From Sphingomonadales bacterium UBA6174 (GTDB lineage Bacteria > Pseudomonadota > Alphaproteobacteria > Sphingomonadales > Sphingomonadaceae), in the NCBI GenBank assembly GCA_002422945.1, contig DITW01000058.1, positions 14,618-24,921 of the forward strand: 10,304 nt of DNA, given 5' to 3'. Under the pieces are notes generated by a model. The model had not been told where the DNA came from. It did not search any database and saw only the letters and a program-made list of their open reading frames with translations. Positions 6,143-10,304 of the stretch are shown here, one piece after another; positions within the stretch are counted from its first letter, which is position 1, and the number at the start of each line of letters is the position of its first letter. A program made the position numbers and the translations under genes.

Positions 6143-6204
6143 GAGCGAAAGCAATGCCGGTGCAACGGGGGAATGACCCGAACCCGCCCGGCCACGGAGT
6201 GTGA

Positions 6205-6687
6205 ATGATGAACTTGTATTCCCGACCGATCCGTTTGGCGTTGGCGATGCTTGTCGTGACAACGATGGCCACTGGCTGCACCCGCATTCGGGATCACAAG
6301 GGTTTCGTTGGCGAACAGGCGTTGGTGACCGGCATTCAGGCGGGCGTCGACAATCGCGATTCGGTGGAACATACGCTGGGCCGTCCGACCTTCGTCAGCC
6401 AGTTCGATAAGAATGTCTGGTATTATGTTTCGCGCGAGACAAAGCAGATCGCATTCCGCAATCCCAAGCCGGTCGATCAATATGTGTTGACCGTGCAATT
6501 CGATCAGGCCGGGAATGTCGCGTCGGTCAACAAGACTGGCAAGGACCAGATTGTCAGCCTGACGCCGGATGACGATCGCACCCCGACTTTGGGCCGGGAA
6601 CGTGGCTTCTTCCGCGAATTGTTCGGCAATATCGGGTCGGTTGGCGCTGTCGGCCAAGGTGGCGGCACGGCGGATAATCCTAATTAA
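6205..6687 (+). CDS. bamE: Outer membrane protein assembly factor BamE (SmpA/OmlA lipoprotein)
   Basis: A 160-residue BamE-family lipoprotein, a part of the BAM complex that folds beta-barrel proteins into the outer membrane. The signal peptide has Arg7 and Arg10, a hydrophobic core (11-20) and lipobox ATGC with Cys25. The SmpA/OmlA domain follows: hydrophobic pairs around GIQAGVDNRDSVEHTLGRPT (about 43-62), then VWYYVSRETKQIAF (71-84) and YVLTVQFDQAGNVASVN (93-109). E. coli BamE is 113 residues; the extra 45 or so residues at the C-terminus, ending in a Gly-rich stretch, fit the longer alphaproteobacterial forms. GGAG at 6196-6199 suits ATG 6205 (spacing 5) or ATG 6208 (spacing 8). It is divergent from the complex III chaperone gene. 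Confidence 0.93.
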   Translation: MMNLYSRPIRLALAMLVVTTMATGCTRIRDHKGFVGEQALVTGIQAGVDNRDSVEHTLGRPTFVSQFDKNVWYYVSRETKQIAFRNPKPVDQYVLTVQFDQAGNVASVNKTGKDQIVSLTPDDDRTPTLGRERGFFRELFGNIGSVGAVGQGGGTADNPN

Positions 6688-6697
6688 TACGCGTATT
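6686..6697. repeat. Perfect 12-bp palindrome at the bamE stop codon
   Basis: AATACGCGTATT is a perfect palindrome that starts inside the bamE TAA stop and lies 20 bases before the DUF815 gene. It could be an operator half-site pair or chance. No T-run follows, so it is not a terminator. Confidence 0.3.
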
Positions 6698-6717
6698 CAG
6701 GGCTGATCGGTTTTCAG

Positions 6718-7548
6718 ATGGATGATGTTGCGGCTTTACTGACGCGGGTGGCGGATGCGCTGGAACGGCTTGCGCCGCCCATGGCCGTGATGGCCGATGT
6801 GGGGGCATGCCCAGCCTATGTCTGGCGGCATCATATGTTGAGCGCGGCGACGCATTTTTCGCCGCTGCCGCTCGATGTGCTGACCGGTATCGATTCGCAA
6901 AAGGCGGTGCTGCTGGAAAACACCAAGCGGCTGGCAGCGGGGCATGCGGCGCATGATGCCCTGTTGTGGGGATCGCGCGGCATGGGCAAATCTGCCTTGG
7001 TCAAGGCAGTGGTCGGCGCGTGCCAACGCGATGGCAAGGATCTGGCGCTGATTGAGGTGTCGGGTGATTCGCTTGATACCTTGCCCGACCTGTTCCGCCT
7101 CATTGCCGATACCCCGCGCAGTTACGTGCTGTTCCTTGATGATGTCGGCTTTGAAGAACAAAGCGCCGCGCCAAGGTTGCTGCGGTCGTTGTTGGAAGGT
7201 GGGGCCGAGGCCCGGCCCGCCAATGCACGGCTTTATGTAACGTCCAATCGCCGCAACATCGTGCATCGCGATATGCGGGAGCAGGATGACCCTATCAATA
7301 TGCGCGATGTTGTCGATGATCGGCTGGCGCTGGCCGACCGATTTGGCCTGAGCCTTGGCTTTCATGCCTGTGATCAGGATCATTATGTGGCGATGGTGTC
7401 GGGCTATGCGTCGCGGCTGGGGCTGGAATTCGACCCGCTCGATGCGATCCAATGGGCGACCCAGCGCGGGGCGCGTTCAGGGCGCATCGCGTGGCATTAT
7501 GTGCAGGAATTGGCCGGACGTGCCGGGCGGAGCGTTGCGGGGCTTTAG
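6718..7548 (+). CDS. DUF815 family AAA-type ATPase
   Basis: A 276-residue P-loop ATPase. An N-terminal helical region (1-60) precedes the AAA core: Walker A GSRGMGKS (85-92), Walker B YVLFLDDVGFEE (136-147, Asp141-Asp142), sensor 1 VTSNRRN (174-180), an arginine-finger region VVDDRLALADRFGL (198-211), and a sensor 2-like GARSGRIAWHYVQEL (251-265). The DDxxFEE after Walker B, LLEGG (158-162) and TSNRRN are hallmarks of DUF815 (PF05673), a family without an assigned physiological role. No membrane segment is seen, so a cytosolic protein is expected. The start ATG 6718 has a poor ribosome binding site, and the gene lies 30 bases after bamE, so it may be read from the bamE promoter. It ends 4 bases inside the converging DUF952 gene. 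Confidence 0.92.
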   Translation: MDDVAALLTRVADALERLAPPMAVMADVGACPAYVWRHHMLSAATHFSPLPLDVLTGIDSQKAVLLENTKRLAAGHAAHDALLWGSRGMGKSALVKAVVGACQRDGKDLALIEVSGDSLDTLPDLFRLIADTPRSYVLFLDDVGFEEQSAAPRLLRSLLEGGAEARPANARLYVTSNRRNIVHRDMREQDDPINMRDVVDDRLALADRFGLSLGFHACDQDHYVAMVSGYASRLGLEFDPLDAIQWATQRGARSGRIAWHYVQELAGRAGRSVAGL

Positions 7549-7856
7549 GCCTTAACGCTGGCGCGGACACAGGCGAGGGGCAGCGCGCCATAGACATGGG
7601 GAAATAATGCCCCACCGCGCGAGACTTCCCAGCGCACCAGATCGCCCAAAAGCCCAAGGTCGATTTCCGCAATCACCAGCCCGGCCTGTCCGGCGAAATG
7701 CTTGTCCTTTGTGGCTTGCAGCTGATCGGCGGCGGACAGATGGATATAGCCATCGTGAAGATCGACCGGCGCGCCATGGAAAACGCCGTCCGCGACAAAT
7801 TGCGCCCATTGATCTGCGGTCAAAATCTTGAAGGCGATTGGCGGGGTCTCGGTCAT
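7545..7856 (-). CDS. DUF952 domain protein
   Basis: A small soluble 103-residue protein of the DUF952 family (PF06108). Family-like segments are AFKILTADQW (8-17), the DLHDGYIHLSAADQL stretch (32-46) and the C-terminal GGALFPHVYGALPL (81-94). His34 and His39 (in HDGYIH) and His87 (in PHVYG) are conserved-looking polar residues that could form an active site; that is inference. Proteins of this family have an ADP-ribosyltransferase-like fold according to general family knowledge, but biochemistry is not established. The start ATG 7856 overlaps the upstream DUF333 stop as ATGA, and a longer in-frame extension upstream is rejected because it is antisense-like low-quality sequence. The stop TAA overlaps the converging DUF815 stop. 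Confidence 0.88.
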   Translation of the reverse strand: MTETPPIAFKILTADQWAQFVADGVFHGAPVDLHDGYIHLSAADQLQATKDKHFAGQAGLVIAEIDLGLLGDLVRWEVSRGGALFPHVYGALPLACVRASVKA

Positions 7857-8119
7857 CGGCAGATCTTGTCGCGGAACAGGGCCCATTCTTCGCAATTCTG
7901 GCCGTCCGGTAAATGGCAGATGCCAATATCGCCATTGGGGGTGGCGACGATGTCCAGCCTGCCACCCTGTGCGCCGCAATAGACCGAGGCCGGATTGGCG
8001 AGCGACACCGGCGTGGCCGGGGAGGGGAGCGGGGGTGTTGGTGCTTTAGATTGACAGGCCGGGAGCGTCAGCAACCCGGCCATCATCAATAATACCCTGA
8101 AATCAGGCTTCGCCACCAT
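7853..8119 (-). CDS. DUF333 domain lipoprotein
   Basis: A small lipoprotein of 88 residues. The signal peptide has Lys4 and Arg8, a hydrophobic core and lipobox LPAC with Cys22; a Pro-rich linker follows (27-38). The DUF333 domain is at 42-87: NPASVYCGAQGGRL, then GDIGICHLPDGQNCEEWALFRDKIC. Four cysteines (48, 68, 76, 87) could form two disulfides in the periplasm. Function is unknown; relatives are sometimes labelled putative hemolysin without good support. ATG 8119 is preferred because it gives a complete signal peptide. The frame continues further upstream inside gyrA, but those extra residues are Met/Arg/Lys-rich shadow sequence. The gene overlaps the gyrA end by 17 bases and the DUF952 start by 4 bases, so it is probably translated from the gyrA message. 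Confidence 0.85.
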   Translation of the reverse strand: MVAKPDFRVLLMMAGLLTLPACQSKAPTPPLPSPATPVSLANPASVYCGAQGGRLDIVATPNGDIGICHLPDGQNCEEWALFRDKICR

Positions 8120-10304
8120 CTTCATTGCCATTTTCGAGTCCACTTTCCAACGCAACATTACTTTCAGCGACGATGTCGGATTCAACAGCATCCTCATCGC
8201 TCTCTTCATCCTTGTCGATCCGCGCCGCCGAGACAACATGTTCATCATCGGCAACGTTGAACAGGCGGACGCCCGCCGAACCGCGACCGATCACGCGCAT
8301 GGTATCGAGCGGCAGACGGATCATCTTCGCCTGATCGGTGACGAGCAATAATTGCTGGTCCTTCGATGCGGGGAAGCTGGCGACAACGGTGCCGTTGCGG
8401 GCGATGTTGTCGATGTTTGTGATCCCCTGACCGCCACGACCAGTGCGGCGATATTCATAAGCCGACGAAATCTTGCCATAGCCATTGGCGCAGACGGTAA
8501 GGATAAACTGTTCCCGTTCCGCCATTTGCGCCATGAGTTCGGCAGACAAGGTCGGTTCGTTCTCATTATCCTTCCACGGCGCAGCGCGGAGATAGGCTTC
8601 GCGCTGTTCCTGATCCGCGCCCGAACGATGGAGGATCGACAGCGAGATGACCTCGTCATCGCCCTTCAGGGTCATGCCGCGTACCCCGGTTGAGGTGCGG
8701 CTCTGGAATTCGCGGACGTCGGTGCCTTCAAAGCGGATCGCCTTGCCCATGCGGGTGGCGAGCAGCACGTCATCTTCTTCGGTGAGCAGGGCGACACCAA
8801 TCAGGCGGTCGGCGCTGTCATCGTCGAAGCGCATCGCGATCTTGCCGTTCGACGGGACGTTGGTGAACGCATCCATCGAGTTACGACGCACGGTGCCCTT
8901 GGCGGTGGCGAACATGACGTGGAGCTTGCCCCATTCATTTTCGTCCTCCGGCAATGGCAGCACGGTGGAAATGGTTTCGCCCGCCGCCAATGGCAGCAAA
9001 TTGACCATCGGACGACCGCGCGTGGCCGGACCGCCTTCCGGCAGTTTCCAGACCTTCATGCGATAGACCTTGCCATGGGTCGAGAAGAACAGCACCGGCG
9101 TGTGCGTGCTGGTCACGAACAATTCGGTGACGACATCCTCGTCCTTGGTCGACATCGCTGACCGGCCCTTGCCGCCGCGCTTCTGGGCGCGGAATGCCTC
9201 CAATGGGGTGCGCTTGATATAGCCGCCCATGGTGACGGTCACGACCATTTCTTCGCGTTCGATCAGGTCTTCGTCATCGATGTCGGACCCGCCGATGGTG
9301 ATTTCCGAACGGCGCGGGGTCGAGAATTCGCGGTCGATGGCGTCGAATTCTTCCAGCATCACCTCATACAGGCGGACGCGGTTGCGCAGGATTTCGAGCA
9401 GTTCCTCGATGCTGGCAGCGAGCTTTTTCAACTCGTCGCCAATTTCGTCGCGGCCCAAGGCCGTTAGGCGATGCAGGCGCAGATCGAGAATCGCGCGGAC
9501 CTGCGTATCGGACAGGCGATAGCTGTCGCCGCCCACATCCAGTTCGACTGCCTCAACCAATGCAATATATTGCGCGATTTCGGCGACCGGCCATTCGCGG
9601 GTGATCAACTTTTCGCGCGCTTCTGCCGGGCTGGAGGAGCCACGGATGATGCGCACCACTTCATCGAGATTGGTGACGGCGATGACGAGGCCGAGCAAGA
9701 TATGCGCGCGGTCACGGGCCTTCATCAGTTCGAATTTGCAACGGCGCGTGATCACTTCTTCGCGGAATTTGACGAAGGATTCGATGATGTCGCGCAGCAT
9801 CAACACTTCCGGACGGCCGCCGCGAATGGCGAGCATATTGGCCGGGAAGCTGCATTGCGCCGGGGTGTGCCGCCACAATTGGTTGAGCACGACATCCGGG
9901 GTGGCATCGCGCTTCAGATCGATGACGATGCGCACGCCTTCGCGGTTCGATTCGTCGCGAATGTCGCTGACGCCTTCGATGCGCTTATCCTTGGCGGCTT
10001 CGGCGATCTTTTCGACCAGACCGTTTTTGCCGACCTGATACGGAATGGCTGTCAGTACGATCGAGCGGCGATCACCACGGCCTTCTTCGACCACATGACG
10101 CGAACGCATCATGATCGAACCCTTGCCGGTGGTATACGCATTGCGCGCGCCGCCCTTGCCGAGGATCAGGCCGCCGCTTGGGAAATCGGGACCGGGGACG
10201 ATCTCGTGCAGTTCTTCGGACGTGATCAGCGGATTGGCGATATAGGCGCGGCAGGCGGCCAGCACTTCGCCGAGATTGTGCGGCGGAATGTTGGTGGCCA
10301 TACC
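8103..10304 (-). CDS. gyrA: DNA gyrase subunit A, C-terminal 733 residues (5' end outside window)
   Basis: Most of GyrA, the gyrase subunit that breaks and rejoins DNA and, with GyrB, introduces negative supercoils. The frame enters from the right edge at GMATNIPPHNLGE, a conserved part of the breakage-reunion domain, so the ATG at 10301 is internal. By comparison with E. coli, about 185 N-terminal residues, including the catalytic Tyr, are outside. The tower and coiled-coil regions follow. The GyrA box is QKRGGKG at 9165-9185, which marks the DNA-wrapping beta-pinwheel domain and argues for GyrA over ParC. An insert of about 35 residues (near 8512-8618) sits between pinwheel repeats, as in other alphaproteobacteria. 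The last 35 or so residues are strongly acidic (Asp, Glu), like the regulatory tail of other GyrA proteins. The gene end overlaps the DUF333 lipoprotein start. Confidence 0.98.
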   Translation of the reverse strand, partial: GMATNIPPHNLGEVLAACRAYIANPLITSEELHEIVPGPDFPSGGLILGKGGARNAYTTGKGSIMMRSRHVVEEGRGDRRSIVLTAIPYQVGKNGLVEKIAEAAKDKRIEGVSDIRDESNREGVRIVIDLKRDATPDVVLNQLWRHTPAQCSFPANMLAIRGGRPEVLMLRDIIESFVKFREEVITRRCKFELMKARDRAHILLGLVIAVTNLDEVVRIIRGSSSPAEAREKLITREWPVAEIAQYIALVEAVELDVGGDSYRLSDTQVRAILDLRLHRLTALGRDEIGDELKKLAASIEELLEILRNRVRLYEVMLEEFDAIDREFSTPRRSEITIGGSDIDDEDLIEREEMVVTVTMGGYIKRTPLEAFRAQKRGGKGRSAMSTKDEDVVTELFVTSTHTPVLFFSTHGKVYRMKVWKLPEGGPATRGRPMVNLLPLAAGETISTVLPLPEDENEWGKLHVMFATAKGTVRRNSMDAFTNVPSNGKIAMRFDDDSADRLIGVALLTEEDDVLLATRMGKAIRFEGTDVREFQSRTSTGVRGMTLKGDDEVISLSILHRSGADQEQREAYLRAAPWKDNENEPTLSAELMAQMAEREQFILTVCANGYGKISSAYEYRRTGRGGQGITNIDNIARNGTVVASFPASKDQQLLLVTDQAKMIRLPLDTMRVIGRGSAGVRLFNVADDEHVVSAARIDKDEESDEDAVESDIVAESNVALESGLENGNEDGGEA

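Noticed and set aside
6088..6657. Upstream extension of the CBP3-type chaperone frame
   Set aside because: It runs antisense through bamE and the promoter gap. The TTG at 6087 with GGGAGG gives the expected protein length and N-terminus.
7857..7979. N-terminal extension of the DUF952 frame
   Set aside because: It overlaps the DUF333 coding region and has shadow-like composition; the ATGA junction at 7853-7856 is the natural start.
8120..8254. N-terminal extension of the DUF333 lipoprotein frame into gyrA
   Set aside because: It would place about 45 Met/Arg/Lys-rich residues before a signal peptide that is complete from ATG 8119.
1..10304. Mobile elements, CRISPR arrays, tRNA or rRNA genes, prophage or defence islands
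   Set aside because: I saw no transposase, terminal inverted repeats, spaced direct repeats, tRNA-like cloverleaf or rRNA sequence. Base composition and codon use look uniform, and the genes are housekeeping types.

Overview
This window looks like core chromosome of an alphaproteobacterium, most likely a member of the Sphingomonadales. The evidence is a moderately high GC content with even codon use, the GyrA C-terminal region with the long insert seen in alphaproteobacteria, a BamE lipoprotein divergent from a CBP3-type cytochrome bc1 chaperone that is followed by a DUF177/YceD protein, and alphaproteobacterial forms of FtsH and DnaN. The assignment to order is inference from recognised protein sequences, not from a search. 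I see no insertion sequences, phage genes, tRNA or rRNA genes, or CRISPR arrays.

Layout, left to right. (1) The 3' part of ftsH enters from the left edge (1-1047, +) and ends at a strong intrinsic terminator (1062-1100). (2) A tightly packed plus-strand cluster follows: a LemA-family lipoprotein (1113-1703), a secreted or membrane-anchored TPM-domain protein with a glycine-rich tail (1718-2533), a second TPM-type membrane protein (2527-3207), and an ADP-ribose-pyrophosphatase-like NUDIX hydrolase (3204-3728). The last three genes overlap end to start. (3) After a 133-base gap comes dnaN (3862-4971), the sliding clamp. A hairpin at 4993-5033 can terminate transcription from both sides. (4) On the minus strand lie a DUF177/YceD-family protein (5036-5566) and a ubiquinol-cytochrome c chaperone (5566-6087, TTG start), joined by a TAATG overlap. 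(5) Across a 117-base divergent promoter region is bamE (6205-6687, +), followed by a DUF815 AAA-type ATPase (6718-7548, +). (6) On the minus strand, gyrA enters from the right edge (10304-8103) and overlaps a small DUF333 lipoprotein (8119-7853), which overlaps a DUF952 protein (7856-7545). The DUF952 gene meets the DUF815 gene tail to tail with a 4-base overlap.

Functionally the window is mostly housekeeping: membrane protein quality control (FtsH), outer-membrane protein assembly (BamE), respiratory complex III assembly (CBP3), chromosome replication (DnaN) and topology (GyrA). The less understood parts are the LemA-TPM-TPM-NUDIX cluster, the DUF815 ATPase, and the DUF333/DUF952 pair behind gyrA. 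I found no convincing new defence, mobile or biosynthetic system. The findings are mainly gene-junction architecture and poorly characterised families, and are scored accordingly.
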